A stretch of DNA of 64,000 nt from Archaeoglobus sp. JdFR-37 (GTDB lineage: Archaea > Halobacteriota > Archaeoglobi > Archaeoglobales > Archaeoglobaceae): the NCBI GenBank assembly GCA_002010215.1, contig MTMY01000007.1, positions 1 through 64,000 on the forward strand, given 5' to 3'. This document shows, one piece after another, positions 7,592-15,503 of this stretch. Numbering within the stretch: position 1 is the stretch's first letter; every line of letters starts with the position of its first letter. Both the position numbers and the translations under genes were made by a program. A model generated the notes under the pieces. It was not told the origin of the DNA and ran no database searches. It saw nothing but the letters and a program-made list of their open reading frames with translations.

Positions 7592-8531
7592 CCCCCGAAG
7601 TTGAGTCGCCTGAAAGAGTTATGAAAACATCCTCCAGCGTGGGCTTTCTGATTTCGACTCCTTTCACATTAACGTCTCTTAAAGTCCTCAGAACCTCCAT
7701 AACCTCTGGAAGCACAGCTGAAGCGCTTTTTACATGTATTTCTATAGCATTGCCATTCAGGGAAATGTGGGTGGCTAGGCCAGTGAGGCCGTCTGAAACT
7801 GCCTTAAGCCTTTCGACGTTTATATCAGAGCTTTCAAAACTCAGAACTATGATTTCCTCTCCAATTCTCTCTTTCAGCGACTGTGGTGAGTCTAATGCTA
7901 CTATTTTTCCATTCCGCATGACTGCAACCCTGTCGCAGAGTTTCTCAGCCTCCTCCATATAGTGGGTTGACAGTATTATTGTTACATCCTCCGAAATCTC
8001 CTCTATGTGCCTCCATATGGTTCTCCTTGTTGCCGCATCCAGACCGAGGGTAGGTTCATCGAGAATCAGGATGTCGGGAGAATGCATTATTCCTCTTATA
8101 ACCTCAAGCTTTCTCTTCATCCCACCGCTCAGCTTTTTCACCTGAACGTTTCTGTAATCTTCGAGATTGACGAGTTCGAGCAGCTCATCAATTCTGCTCC
8201 TCCTCTCGTTAATGCCCATTCCATAAAGCCTGCCGTGCAAGTCGAGGTTCTCAAAGACTGTAAGCTCAATATCTAGGGTTGATTCCTGAAAAACAACTCC
8301 GAGCTTCTCTCTTACCTTTTTTGGGTCCCTTCTAACGCTGTACCCCTCCACAAATGCGTCACCGCTGGTGGGCTTCAGAAGAGTGCAGAGTATTTTCATC
8401 GTCGTCGTCTTTCCAGCCCCATTGGGGCCAAGCAATCCGAAAATCTCGCCTTTTTCCACTGAAAAGTTTATAGAATCAACTGCCACTATATTGCCAAATA
8501 CCTTCACGAGATTCTTTACTACCACAGACAT
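7572..8531 (-). CDS. ABC transporter ATP-binding protein (DrrA type)
   Basis: The 319-residue ATPase has Walker A GPNGAGKTTT, signature LSGGMKRKLEV, Walker B ILILDEPTLGLD and a switch histidine in STHYMEEAE. The last 90 residues form the C-terminal extension typical of DrrA/CcmA-type exporters and end in PTLEDVFITLSG. With the permease at 6830 it makes a two-gene exporter. The gene upstream (8533) ends one base before this start, so a three-gene transcript is likely. Confidence 0.9.
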   Translation of the reverse strand: MSVVVKNLVKVFGNIVAVDSINFSVEKGEIFGLLGPNGAGKTTTMKILCTLLKPTSGDAFVEGYSVRRDPKKVREKLGVVFQESTLDIELTVFENLDLHGRLYGMGINERRSRIDELLELVNLEDYRNVQVKKLSGGMKRKLEVIRGIMHSPDILILDEPTLGLDAATRRTIWRHIEEISEDVTIILSTHYMEEAEKLCDRVAVMRNGKIVALDSPQSLKERIGEEIIVLSFESSDINVERLKAVSDGLTGLATHISLNGNAIEIHVKSASAVLPEVMEVLRTLRDVNVKGVEIRKPTLEDVFITLSGDSTSGDEHGGT

Positions 8532-8532
8532 T

Positions 8533-8892
8533 TCAGCGGTGGAGGTCCTTCTCTTCCACTCCTACAACCGCTAGAAAAACGTTTGCCTTGACTGTCATTT
8601 CAAAATAGTTTATATCTGGCTCGAGAACAGCAAATTTCTTGGGGATAGGTATGCAAAGCCTCTCTCCTGAGCAATAACGGTACCTCCCATGTCTGTCTAC
8701 CACAACCCTGACCCTGCTAGGGCGCTTCTTGTTTACGACGATAAAAATATTGCTTCCGTTGTTCTGTCTGACGATTTCCATAAGTTTCTCTGCGTTGTAT
8801 TTTCTAAAGAGGCAGCGACAGATTTTTTCGGCAACGTAATTATCTACGTGAATTTCTGAGGAATCCTCATCCATAACCTCGAGCTCCAACAT
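8533..8892 (-). CDS. Hypothetical protein in ABC exporter operon
   Basis: The 119-residue protein has no family I recognise. It is alpha/beta by eye, with a CRCLFRKYNAEKL segment, a basic stretch (KKRPSRVRVVVDRHGRYRY) and a short cysteine-containing GERLCIPIPKK. No signal peptide or membrane segment is seen. The gene ends a single base before the ABC ATPase start, so it is almost certainly cotranscribed with the exporter. A regulatory or substrate-related role would be a guess. Confidence 0.55.
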   Translation of the reverse strand: MLELEVMDEDSSEIHVDNYVAEKICRCLFRKYNAEKLMEIVRQNNGSNIFIVVNKKRPSRVRVVVDRHGRYRYCSGERLCIPIPKKFAVLEPDINYFEMTVKANVFLAVVGVEEKDLHR

Positions 8893-8980
8893 TCCATCAT
8901 CAATTGGATAGGTAGGATATAAGCCTTTTCCTCTTTTCTATTCTTCTTTTTTACAATGTCTGTAAAATTACTATTGGTAA

Positions 8981-9604
8981 TTAATCCTGATCGCTTTTCA
9001 TCCTTTTAGGCCTCCATCTGCCTCCAAAGCCTTTTCCTATGAAATAAGTTTCTGCACTTCTTTTCCTTGACGCTTGTGGGGAGTGAAATTTTTTGAATCT
9101 AAAATAGGGCTTTAACTCTCTTTGAAACTTCCCGGTCTCCTCTCCCTGAAAGATCTTGACAACAAAATTTCCACCTGGCTTTAGAACTTCCTTAGCTATG
9201 TTGAATGCAGCCCTTGCCAGCTCGATACTTATAAAGTGATCCATTGACCACTTTCCGGTTATTTTAGGTGCGGCATCGCTTATCACAACGTCAAACTCGC
9301 TTCTAACCTCTTTTATCTTTTCAAGGGTCTCTTTCTTTGTTATGTCTCCTCTGATGAACGTTACACCTTCAATGGGGGGCATCGGGTTGATATCCACAGC
9401 CACCACTTCTGCACCGAGCTTTACTGCTACCTGACTCCATCCACCCGGAGATGCGCCGAGATCCAGAACAGAGTACCCTTTTTTGATAATTCCGAATTTG
9501 CCGTTTATCTGCAAGAGCTTGAAGGCTGCTCTGCTTCTGTAACCTTTCTTTTTTGCCTCCCAGTAGTAATAGTCCTGCCTGTCGTCAACTCTCCTGGGCT
9601 TCAT
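8981..9604 (-). CDS. rlmE: 23S rRNA 2'-O-ribose U methyltransferase (RlmE/FtsJ)
   Basis: The 207-residue protein is a minimal RrmJ-type enzyme that methylates a ribose 2'-OH in the large rRNA using SAM. It shows RSRAAFKLLQIN, SAM motif VLDLGASPGGWSQ, VVISDAAPKITG, NFVVKIFQGEE and SAETYFIGKGF. These supply the K-D-K-E catalytic residues in order. Its ATG directly abuts the stop of yjbQ, with which and with the Clp1-type kinase it forms an RNA-related operon. Confidence 0.92.
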   Translation of the reverse strand: MKPRRVDDRQDYYYWEAKKKGYRSRAAFKLLQINGKFGIIKKGYSVLDLGASPGGWSQVAVKLGAEVVAVDINPMPPIEGVTFIRGDITKKETLEKIKEVRSEFDVVISDAAPKITGKWSMDHFISIELARAAFNIAKEVLKPGGNFVVKIFQGEETGKFQRELKPYFRFKKFHSPQASRKRSAETYFIGKGFGGRWRPKRMKSDQD

Positions 9605-10015
9605 TCAATCACCCTTAATCACTCTGACAATTACCCTTCGAGTTCTTGGACCATCAAGCTCCACGAAGAGCACCCTTTGCCAAGTTCCCAGCACAGGACT
9701 TCCACCATCCACCAGAATGACGATGCTGTTGCCCAGCAATGTGGCTCTCAGATGAGCATCAGCATTGCTGTCAATAATATCATGTTTGTATCTGGCTCCA
9801 CGCGGAATGAGTTTTTCCAGCATCTTTTCAAGGTCTTCCAGTAAACCTTTCTCCCCCTCGTTAAGGATTATGGCTGTTGTGGTGTGGAGCGAATAAACTA
9901 TGACAATTCCGTTTTGGACACCACTCTTCTGGACTTCTTCTACAACTTTATCTGTAATATCCACAATTTCAACCCGCTTACCGGTTCTGATTTCTATCAT
10001 ATTCATCATATTCAT
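9605..10015 (-). CDS. YjbQ/UPF0047 family protein
   Basis: The 136-residue protein matches the YjbQ family: IVYSLHTTTAIILNEGE, KYKHDIIDSNADAHLRATLLG-like sequence and VLGTWQRVLFVELDGPR. Family members form trimers with a conserved histidine-rich site; weak thiamine-phosphate synthase activity has been reported for some, but the main function is unclear. Several in-frame ATGs follow the first (MNMMNMIEIRTG), so the true start may be up to five codons later. It overlaps the Clp1-type kinase by 4 bp. Confidence 0.85.
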   Translation of the reverse strand: MNMMNMIEIRTGKRVEIVDITDKVVEEVQKSGVQNGIVIVYSLHTTTAIILNEGEKGLLEDLEKMLEKLIPRGARYKHDIIDSNADAHLRATLLGNSIVILVDGGSPVLGTWQRVLFVELDGPRTRRVIVRVIKGD

Positions 10016-11214
10016 GGAACTCTGACGAAGTACTCTTTAAAACCTTCGTGCCCTTCGTGCCCTTCTAGCTTCTGCAGTCTAATCTCTCCAAAATCTATTC
10101 TGCGAATATTTTCTCCAATCCTTGTTACTATCGCAATTTCCTTTTTCTCAAAATCTATGGATTCAAGCAGCCCCATTCCTAGGTATTTGTCTCCATATAG
10201 TCCAACCAGGAGGCCTTTAAGCTCTTCAATGGACACAAAATTTACTTCTTGGACTTCAAAGATCTCGCAAAGGCTTTTAATCACGTTCGGCGAGGGCTTC
10301 TGAGGCGTTGAAGTGAAGACATTCAGAAAATCATATCCTCGTTCAGCATAAACAACAGAGTCAATAATCCCTTCCAGATTTATTTCTTCTCCGCTGAAAA
10401 GAGAAGTGTTTCCCAGTTTGACTTCCCCGGCCTCTCCAGCCTTGAAGACTCTTATGAAGCTGTCATTCAACTTCTCCCTGTATATCTCCCCCCGAATTTC
10501 ACATCTCAGCTCTCTGCTCCTCCTTTTCACCACGAATGACTCAACCTGTATTGTGTTAAAATCGTCCAAGTAATATGGTATATCCCCAAAGCATGCAATT
10601 ACTTCAGGTTCAAGAATCTCCAATTTTGCAAGCTTGTAGTCTCTCGCCTTCCTTCCTCTCACCCAGCCAGTGGAGTCAAAGATTGCTTTGTCACCTCTTC
10701 TCAAGTTCTTCAGTTTTGAAATGGCCTTCAGGCACAGACTTTCCCTTCCTGCAGGAGAAATGCTACCGATGAAATATCCATCATGCATCTGGAGCTGAGA
10801 GATGTGGAGAACTCTGTTGTTTGTGAAAGCGTATCCCATAGCACCGGGATGTGCAATGTCGCTTTGCCCTATATCAAAATCGAAGACATCTTTGCTTCCA
10901 TCCATCCTGTTTACAAGGAAAGTGGCAAGGCTACTCTTTCCACTGTCCACGTCTCCGAAAATGAAGATGCTGTTGAAGTCTGACTTCGCCAGTTCCTCCC
11001 AGCTCTCCGGAATGGTGGAACCGTTGAGCCGGATGTAGTTACCTGAAATTCTGATAAGTGATTTTTCCAGAATTAAAATTGGGACGATTCTGCCCTTTGG
11101 AACCCTTAGCCTCTCCACGGAACAGCCAAACACCTCTGCTCTACCCTCTATCTCAACATTGGCCTTGCCTTCCACAAGAAGGGTTGAATTGGGAGTCTCT
11201 TCAAACTCCGTCAT
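10012..11214 (-). CDS. Clp1-type polyribonucleotide 5'-hydroxyl kinase
   Basis: The 400-residue protein has an N-terminal beta domain (VEGKANVEIEGRAEVFG), a central P-loop GDVDSGKSSLA at about residue 87, and a C-terminal beta domain, the three-part layout of Clp1/Grc3 kinases. Archaeal members phosphorylate RNA or DNA 5'-OH ends and may help repair or process RNA. The FDSTGWV segment matches the conserved region after the Walker motifs. It overlaps the genes on both sides by 4 bp, so translation is coupled from the secreted protein through YjbQ. Confidence 0.85.
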   Translation of the reverse strand: MTEFEETPNSTLLVEGKANVEIEGRAEVFGCSVERLRVPKGRIVPILILEKSLIRISGNYIRLNGSTIPESWEELAKSDFNSIFIFGDVDSGKSSLATFLVNRMDGSKDVFDFDIGQSDIAHPGAMGYAFTNNRVLHISQLQMHDGYFIGSISPAGRESLCLKAISKLKNLRRGDKAIFDSTGWVRGRKARDYKLAKLEILEPEVIACFGDIPYYLDDFNTIQVESFVVKRRSRELRCEIRGEIYREKLNDSFIRVFKAGEAGEVKLGNTSLFSGEEINLEGIIDSVVYAERGYDFLNVFTSTPQKPSPNVIKSLCEIFEVQEVNFVSIEELKGLLVGLYGDKYLGMGLLESIDFEKKEIAIVTRIGENIRRIDFGEIRLQKLEGHEGHEGFKEYFVRVP

Positions 11215-12059
11215 TGCTCCATCTGGATCATTACTCTCCTTAACTCTGGCTGGGCATCCATCAACTTGGTCAGGTTATAATCACCCATTATGGAGATGCT
11301 TAGACCGTCCATGTTCTTTACATAATTGTAGGCGGTCTGATTCCCTCTTATGAAGAAAACATTTGGCTCGGTGAAGTGCATGGCAACGACTTTTTCGTAA
11401 TAACTGCCGTTCATGCGGTAGGCAACGGCATAGAAGTCCACGGAGACATTTCCAGACAGTATATTCTTCAACACATCTCCTTTGAATACCAGCATGAATT
11501 CAGCATAGCCTATCTGCGATGTGTAATTGATTATGTCATTGGTCTTTTTGCCTTCGTACACGTCTATAGCGTCGAGAACAGCTGGATATGTCCCTAGCAA
11601 AATCGGAGAAGTCTGGAAAACAGCAGCATATGGGCCATTGACACGAACTTCAAACCCATTATAATTTTCCTTGTCAGTGTAGGTGAAATAGGCTTTTTTT
11701 CTGCCGATATCTATCATGTAAAGAGTGTTACCGTCTGTGTAGTTGTACGATACCACCATTTCTCTGATAGATGCACCAGATGAGAGGGTAAAGTGCCTGA
11801 AAACTTGATCTTTAAATACATTTTTCAGGTAGGCGTTTGCGAGAATCATGAGGCTTGAATTTGGTGTGAAATTGAAATAAATAATCTCATCTCCACCTGT
11901 ATACTTCAACAGCTCGGTTCCATCTCCCAGCTCAGCTTTTATCTCTCTTCCTGGAGAAGTGCCACCTCTGAAAGCGTAAGCGAGAACTGAACCAAGCATG
12001 ATCAGTGCTAGAAGGAATGCGAGAAGTCTTGCTGATTTGTTCTGCATTCTGTCCACCAT
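11211..12059 (-). CDS. Membrane-anchored or secreted protein of unknown function
   Basis: About 282 residues. After a short charged start (MVDRMQNKSAR) comes a hydrophobic segment LLAFLLALIMLGSVLAYAF, a signal anchor. The rest is predicted extracytoplasmic, with several N-x-S/T sequons (NYT, NGS, NQT) that could be glycosylated. I chose ATG 12059 because AGGGAGAGG lies just upstream; an in-frame start 18 bp earlier is possible. It overlaps the Clp1-type kinase by 4 bp, an odd pairing of an exported protein with an RNA kinase. Family not recognised. Confidence 0.65.
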   Translation of the reverse strand: MVDRMQNKSARLLAFLLALIMLGSVLAYAFRGGTSPGREIKAELGDGTELLKYTGGDEIIYFNFTPNSSLMILANAYLKNVFKDQVFRHFTLSSGASIREMVVSYNYTDGNTLYMIDIGRKKAYFTYTDKENYNGFEVRVNGPYAAVFQTSPILLGTYPAVLDAIDVYEGKKTNDIINYTSQIGYAEFMLVFKGDVLKNILSGNVSVDFYAVAYRMNGSYYEKVVAMHFTEPNVFFIRGNQTAYNYVKNMDGLSISIMGDYNLTKLMDAQPELRRVMIQMEQ

Positions 12060-12242
12060 GCCTCTCCCTACAACCACTGGTAAATAAAATTTGTCTGTAT
12101 TCTAGCAGAAGTGACCGAAGTGATTAGATGATGACATCAACCTGGCACGGATTAATCTCTATATTGAGGGTTGAGGTAAAATTGTGGGTATGGGCCGGTA
12201 AGGGTCAAATCACCAGTCATTGATCTCATGGAGGGTTTAATT

Positions 12243-12452
12243 TCATGGAAGGTTATCCTCACCTCTGAGCTCCGAAACCCTATCCTGCAGCATCCCGTTT
12301 ATTTCCTCGAAAATTCTCTTCACCCTTCCCACGTCTAATCCCATTTCCAGAGCTAAGCTGTTAACTTCAACCAGATCAAAAAGTTTCGCACCACTCCTCT
12401 CCACTCTTTCATCCAACGCTTTCTTCAGCAGGTTCAGGAATTCCTCTTCCAT
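12243..12452 (-). CDS. Small hypothetical acidic protein
   Basis: The 69-residue protein (MEEEFLNLLKKALDERVERSG) is predicted all-helical and charged. The part LVEVNSLALEMGLDVGRVKRIFEEIN could be a helix-turn-helix, but there is no wing. A TATA-like element is hard to place; the start lies just after GCATAT. Codon use looks like the neighbours. It stands alone between the secreted protein and ferredoxin genes. Function unknown, and the call is based mainly on coding character. Confidence 0.5.
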   Translation of the reverse strand: MEEEFLNLLKKALDERVERSGAKLFDLVEVNSLALEMGLDVGRVKRIFEEINGMLQDRVSELRGEDNLP

Positions 12453-12573
12453 ATATGCATGTTGGACTACGACATAGTTATTGATTTCGAATTAGTTTTT
12501 CGTATTGGATTCCAAAGTCCAAAAAGCGCAAAAATTATATCCTGAATCCCGCAGCATCTTCGGAGGTGTTATC

Positions 12574-12744
12574 ATGCCAGCTGTGGTTGATGCTGAAAAA
12601 TGCACTGCATGTGGGACATGCGTAGATGAATGTCCTGTTGGTGCCATCGAGCTTGAGGATGTGGCTGTAGTAGATGCAGACGCATGTACTGAGTGTGGTA
12701 CATGCGTTGATGTCTGCCCAAGCGACGCCATAACCCTCGAGTAA
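12574..12744 (+). CDS. 2[4Fe-4S] ferredoxin
   Basis: The 56-residue protein has two cluster motifs, CTACGTCVDECPVGAI and CTECGTCVDVCPSDAI, each CX2CX2CX3CP, so it binds two [4Fe-4S] clusters and carries low-potential electrons in the cytoplasm. The ATG at 12574 is preceded by GGAGGTG at 12562-12568. A TATA-like AAAAATTATAT at 12530-12540 gives a short leader. The upstream in-frame extension to 12505 lacks ferredoxin character and is not used. T-rich sequence follows the stop, so it is probably monocistronic. Confidence 0.93.
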   Translation: MPAVVDAEKCTACGTCVDECPVGAIELEDVAVVDADACTECGTCVDVCPSDAITLE

Positions 12745-12745
12745 T

Positions 12746-12785
12746 TCTTTTTTCCACTACATCTTTTTTTCACCACAAATTTTTT
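12746..12785 (+). terminator. T-rich terminator after ferredoxin
   Basis: Downstream of the ferredoxin stop come T runs (TTCTTTTTT, ATCTTTTTTT and AATTTTTT) within 40 bp. Archaeal transcription commonly stops at such T stretches without a hairpin. This would separate the ferredoxin from the GTPase gene starting at 12819. Confidence 0.5.
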
Positions 12786-12818
12786 AATTGGCTGACGTAA
12801 TTTTTTGGGGGAGACTTC

Positions 12819-13454
12819 ATGGGAATCATACTCAGTCTGAAAAAGAGGTTCGGGTTTATTTTCAGGTGGATATTCAAGAAAGACAAAATGCGTATCGGTA
12901 TTTACGGCCCACCGAATGCTGGGAAAACGACACTGGCAAACAGAATTCTCAGGGACTGGACGGGCGATGTTATAGGCTCGGCAAGCGAAATCCCTCATGA
13001 GACGAGAAGGGCGAGGCTGAGGGAAGGTGTAAAGATCGAGGTTGACGGGAAAAGCCTGACCCTTGACATCGTTGATACTCCAGGGCTGGCAACGAAAATA
13101 GACTTCCACGATTTTCTAAAATTTGGTCTGACTGAGGAGGAAGCGAAAAGGAGAGCGAAAGAGGCCACTGAGGGTGTTATAGAGGCAATAAAGTGGTTAG
13201 ATGACCTTGATGGCATACTGCTGGTTATGGACTCAACAGAGGACCCGTACACCCAGGTGAACGTTACGATAGTAGGGAACATCGAAGCGAGGAACCTGCC
13301 TCTGCTGATAGTCGCCAATAAAATTGACCTTCCAAATGCATCGCCAGCCAGAATAAAAGCAGCATTTCCACAGCATCCCGTTGTCCCCATTTCTGCACTG
13401 AAGGGTCTGAATATAGACAGCCTATACAAAGCCATGGCTGAGAGGTTCGGGTGA
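12819..13454 (+). CDS. Era-like GTPase
   Basis: The 211-residue TRAFAC-class GTPase has G1 [11 protein letters not shown]3 DTPGLA, G4 NKID and G5 SALKG. A basic hydrophobic N-terminus ([17 protein letters not shown]) may bind membrane or RNA. Archaeal homologues lie beside DUF2073 and Zn-ribbon genes, as here, which suggests one complex, but the function is not established. Its stop overlaps the next ATG by one base (TGATG). Confidence 0.88.
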   Translation: MGIILSLKKRFGFIFRWIFKKDKMRIGIYGPPNAGKTTLANRILRDWTGDVIGSASEIPHETRRARLREGVKIEVDGKSLTLDIVDTPGLATKIDFHDFLKFGLTEEEAKRRAKEATEGVIEAIKWLDDLDGILLVMDSTEDPYTQVNVTIVGNIEARNLPLLIVANKIDLPNASPARIKAAFPQHPVVPISALKGLNIDSLYKAMAERFG

Positions 13455-13813
13455 TGGGGATGGAGGGGGTTCAGCTTAATCTGATATCCAAGGAAAGGCT
13501 GGACAAAATGCCTTCCATGGAGAAGTTGAGGATGATTCTGGACAGTGTGAAAGAGGGCAAAATAGTGGTGCTGGAAAGCGGTTTGACGCCGGAAGAAGAG
13601 GCAAAGCTCATCGAGCTCACAATGCTCGAAATAGACCACGAAAATTTTGTGGGGATAGAGGTGGAGTCTTACCCCCACAGGGAGAAATCACTCTTCAGCA
13701 GGATATTTGGCAAGAAAGGAGGGAGGTTGACAGTTATCGGGCCTGCCAATCGACTGAAAACACTTTCCAAGCAGGAGGATTTAATAACTGCTCTGGTTCA
13801 GCTTGGTGAATAG
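13454..13813 (+). CDS. DUF2073 family protein
   Basis: The 119-residue protein matches the archaeal DUF2073/COG3365 group: VQLNLISKERLDKMPSMEKL near the N-terminus, then VLESGLTPEEEAKLIELTM and FGKKGGRLTVIGPANRL. No catalytic motif is seen. The ATG at 13454 overlaps the GTPase stop and has GAGGTT 6 nt upstream; GTG 13451 is an alternative. The conserved pairing with the GTPase suggests a partner or regulator of it. Confidence 0.8.
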   Translation: MGMEGVQLNLISKERLDKMPSMEKLRMILDSVKEGKIVVLESGLTPEEEAKLIELTMLEIDHENFVGIEVESYPHREKSLFSRIFGKKGGRLTVIGPANRLKTLSKQEDLITALVQLGE

Positions 13814-13825
13814 ATGGTAGTAGTC

Positions 13826-13855
13826 GGGAGGAGCTGGGAGGAGTTAGGAGGAGTT
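13826..13855 (+). repeat. Three tandem purine-rich decamers
   Basis: GGGAGGAGCT, GGGAGGAGTT and AGGAGGAGTT follow each other without gaps. Each contains a GGAGG core like a ribosome binding site, yet the next start codon is 36 nt away at 13891. The array lies between the DUF2073 and Zn-ribbon genes. It may come from slippage, or could affect translation of the downstream gene. Confidence 0.5.
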
Positions 13856-13890
13856 GTTTAGGGAGAGAATTAAAATTTTGGTGAAAAATA

Positions 13891-14208
13891 ATGCCTCATC
13901 AATGCACGAAATGCGGAAAGGAGTATGCAGACGGAGATGTTCGCATACTCAGCGGATGCGAGTGCGGGAACAACAGGTTTCTCTACGTTCCCAAGGTTAA
14001 GAGGGAAAGAGAGGAGCAGGTAGAGGAGATCAAGGAGCAGCTTTCAGAGATGGGGATTGAAAGCGTCAAGATTCTGGCTCCGGGTATGTATGAGATAAAT
14101 CTAGAGAGAATTCTCGAGCGGGATGAGATTGTTATTGCGCTGCAGGAGGATGGGAGATACGTCATCCACCTCCCCTCTCTTTTGAGGAGAAGGAAGGAAA
14201 AAAGGTAG
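13891..14208 (+). CDS. Zn-ribbon protein (COG3364 type)
   Basis: The 105-residue protein starts MPHQCTKCGKEYADG and continues LSGCECGNNRF, giving CX2C and CXC pairs that would bind one zinc. A charged central helix (KREREEQVEEIKEQLSEMG) and a C-terminal beta part (PGMYEINLERILERDEIVI) follow. It is the third member of the archaeal GTPase/DUF2073/Zn-ribbon cluster. It lies 77 bp past DUF2073, across the tandem decamers, so it may have its own translation signal. Role unknown. Confidence 0.8.
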   Translation: MPHQCTKCGKEYADGDVRILSGCECGNNRFLYVPKVKREREEQVEEIKEQLSEMGIESVKILAPGMYEINLERILERDEIVIALQEDGRYVIHLPSLLRRRKEKR

Positions 14209-14292
14209 AGAGGGAGGATGAATCTGTGCTCGGTAGAGCCTGAACCACAACGAATTTCACTCTTTCTACAGTCCTCCACTTATCTTTTAGGA

Positions 14293-14526
14293 CTAATTTT
14301 TAAGCCCCCTCACCCCCAATCCTAAAAGCTTCACAATTTTATCAATCATCAAATACTCCTTCAGATAAACTCTATAATCCATTCTACCATTCACTTCAAT
14401 CACACCAATCCTCTTTAACCCCCTCAGATGGTGATGGACGGGATTCAAATCCATATTCAGGGCTGAAGGTACGTCTTTAGAAGTCATGCTTCCATTTCTG
14501 TTAAGCAATTCAACTATTTTCCTCAC
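14293..14526 (-). CDS. ArsR-like winged-helix regulator
   Basis: The 77-residue protein is nearly a bare winged helix: KIVELLNRNGSMTSKDVPSA, LNPVHHHLRGLKRIGVIEVNG and DYRVYLKEYL. It is shorter than usual ArsR proteins and lacks a C-terminal dimer helix of typical length. Its start overlaps the stop of the HxlR-type gene by 4 bp, so both regulators are made from one mRNA. It may act with the HxlR protein on the divergent promoter at 14880-14984. Confidence 0.7.
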   Translation of the reverse strand: MRKIVELLNRNGSMTSKDVPSALNMDLNPVHHHLRGLKRIGVIEVNGRMDYRVYLKEYLMIDKIVKLLGLGVRGLKN

Positions 14527-14879
14527 CCACCCCTCTCAGATGCCCACTCCATCAAAGGTCTCATGGCATCTCTTAATTCAACCCCATTCTGAGTCAGTGA
14601 ATATTCCACCCTTGGTGGTATTTCTGGAAAAACTTCTCTGTTGATTAGTCCAACCTCTTCTAATTCCTTCAGTCGATCTGTCAGTGTTTTGGGGCTTATG
14701 GCTCCCAGATTCTTCATAATTTCTCCAAACCTCAATTTTTTGTGATTACCTATTGTGGCAATGATTTGAAGTGCCCATTTTTTACTGATGACGTTTATAA
14801 TACCCTCGGTTGGGCATAAACAGACCTCATTTCTTTCTTTACTTGTGCCGAGACAGTGAATTCTACTTTCATCTTCCAT
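14523..14879 (-). CDS. HxlR-family transcription regulator
   Basis: The 118-residue protein has the HxlR winged helix: KKWALQIIATIGNHKKLRFGE, ISPKTLTDRLKELEEVGLI and PRVEYSLTQNGVELRDAM. Before it are three cysteines (IHCLG, EVCLCP) that could sense redox state or metal; HxlR relatives such as HypR and QorR use one N-terminal cysteine. It is divergent from a small cysteine-rich gene at 14985 with a shared 105-bp promoter region, so it most likely controls that gene and itself. Confidence 0.85.
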   Translation of the reverse strand: MEDESRIHCLGTSKERNEVCLCPTEGIINVISKKWALQIIATIGNHKKLRFGEIMKNLGAISPKTLTDRLKELEEVGLINREVFPEIPPRVEYSLTQNGVELRDAMRPLMEWASERGG

Positions 14880-14933
14880 AGCAAGTCACTTTTTCTTTAC
14901 TTCCTATATTACTATAAACTTGATAATTTAAAT

Positions 14934-14968
14934 ACTTTATTATTAATAACTACTACGGAGTATAAAGT
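14934..14968 (+). promoter_or_regulatory. Candidate operator: inverted repeat before cysteine-rich gene
   Basis: ACTTTAT at 14934-14940 is mirrored by ATAAAGT at 14962-14968, 21 bp apart. A TATA-like ATTTAAATA at 14926-14934 abuts the left arm, and GGAGGATG at 14972-14979 is the ribosome binding site of the gene at 14985. The position around the expected transcription start fits an operator of the divergent HxlR/ArsR-type genes. The short arms could also occur by chance in AT-rich DNA. Confidence 0.35.
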
Positions 14969-14984
14969 TTTGGAGGATGAAAAA

Positions 14985-15182
14985 ATGTGTGAAGAATGCA
15001 TTACACCACAGCCCCGCAGAAAAATTAGGTCTCCATATTGTGGGTGTGGCTGTTTGGCAATCAGGCGATTTCTGACGCCAGAGGAAAAGATAGAGATGCT
15101 AGAGGACTATAGAAAGCAGTTACAAAAAGAGATTACAGGTGTAGGAAAAGCGATTGAGGAAATAAAACGAGAGATGAAATGA
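14985..15182 (+). CDS. Small cysteine-rich protein with helical tail
   Basis: The 65-residue protein begins MCEECITPQP and contains YCGCGCLAIRRF, giving five cysteines in the first 30 residues, then a charged helix (EEKIEMLEDYRKQLQKEIT) that could form a coiled coil. The second half resembles tails of small DUF5320-like proteins. GGAGGATG lies 5 nt before the ATG. It faces the HxlR/ArsR-like regulator pair across a shared promoter. It might bind metal or an Fe-S cluster; function unknown. Confidence 0.7.
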   Translation: MCEECITPQPRRKIRSPYCGCGCLAIRRFLTPEEKIEMLEDYRKQLQKEITGVGKAIEEIKREMK

Positions 15183-15472
15183 TGTTGGTATTGGGTGGAG
15201 TTTACGCTCTATCCTATTTTTTGGTGATGAGGAGTGGGGAAGGTGTTTGAGGGTGTTTGAAGGTTATTATCCAACAAGAGGGTAAAAATGAATGTAAGTA
15301 ATTCACCTAACTACGAAATGGTCACATCTATTAGCGACTGCTGTATGCTATGATTACAATACACGTCGGCCGCAATAAGATTATTGCACCGAAATTGGAG
15401 CAAATGGCAACCCAGAAGTCATCAAGTACTTTATTCCTAAAAACCGTGACTTCCCACACCATCATGGAATAC
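15183..15472. other. Intergenic region without convincing gene
   Basis: About 290 bp between the cysteine-rich gene and coaD. It holds a G/T-rich stretch with partial repeats (GGTGTTTGA and GGGTGTTTGA at about 15240-15260). A plus-strand open frame from 15350 has no family resemblance and runs into coaD in another frame. I see no RNA gene here. Confidence 0.4.
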
Positions 15473-15480
15473 TTTTTATA
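15473..15480 (+). promoter_or_regulatory. TATA box of the leaderless coaD operon
   Basis: TTTTTATA lies 24-31 nt upstream of the ATG at 15504, the distance between an archaeal TATA box and the transcription start. No ribosome binding site precedes the ATG. The mRNA therefore most likely begins at or next to the start codon. Confidence 0.6.
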
Positions 15481-15503
15481 CCCACTTTGTGACCCCTTTC
15501 CGA

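Noticed and set aside
12121-12180. ATGATGA like a box C of a C/D guide RNA
   Set aside because: No matching box D (CTGA) with proper spacing or terminal stem was found nearby.
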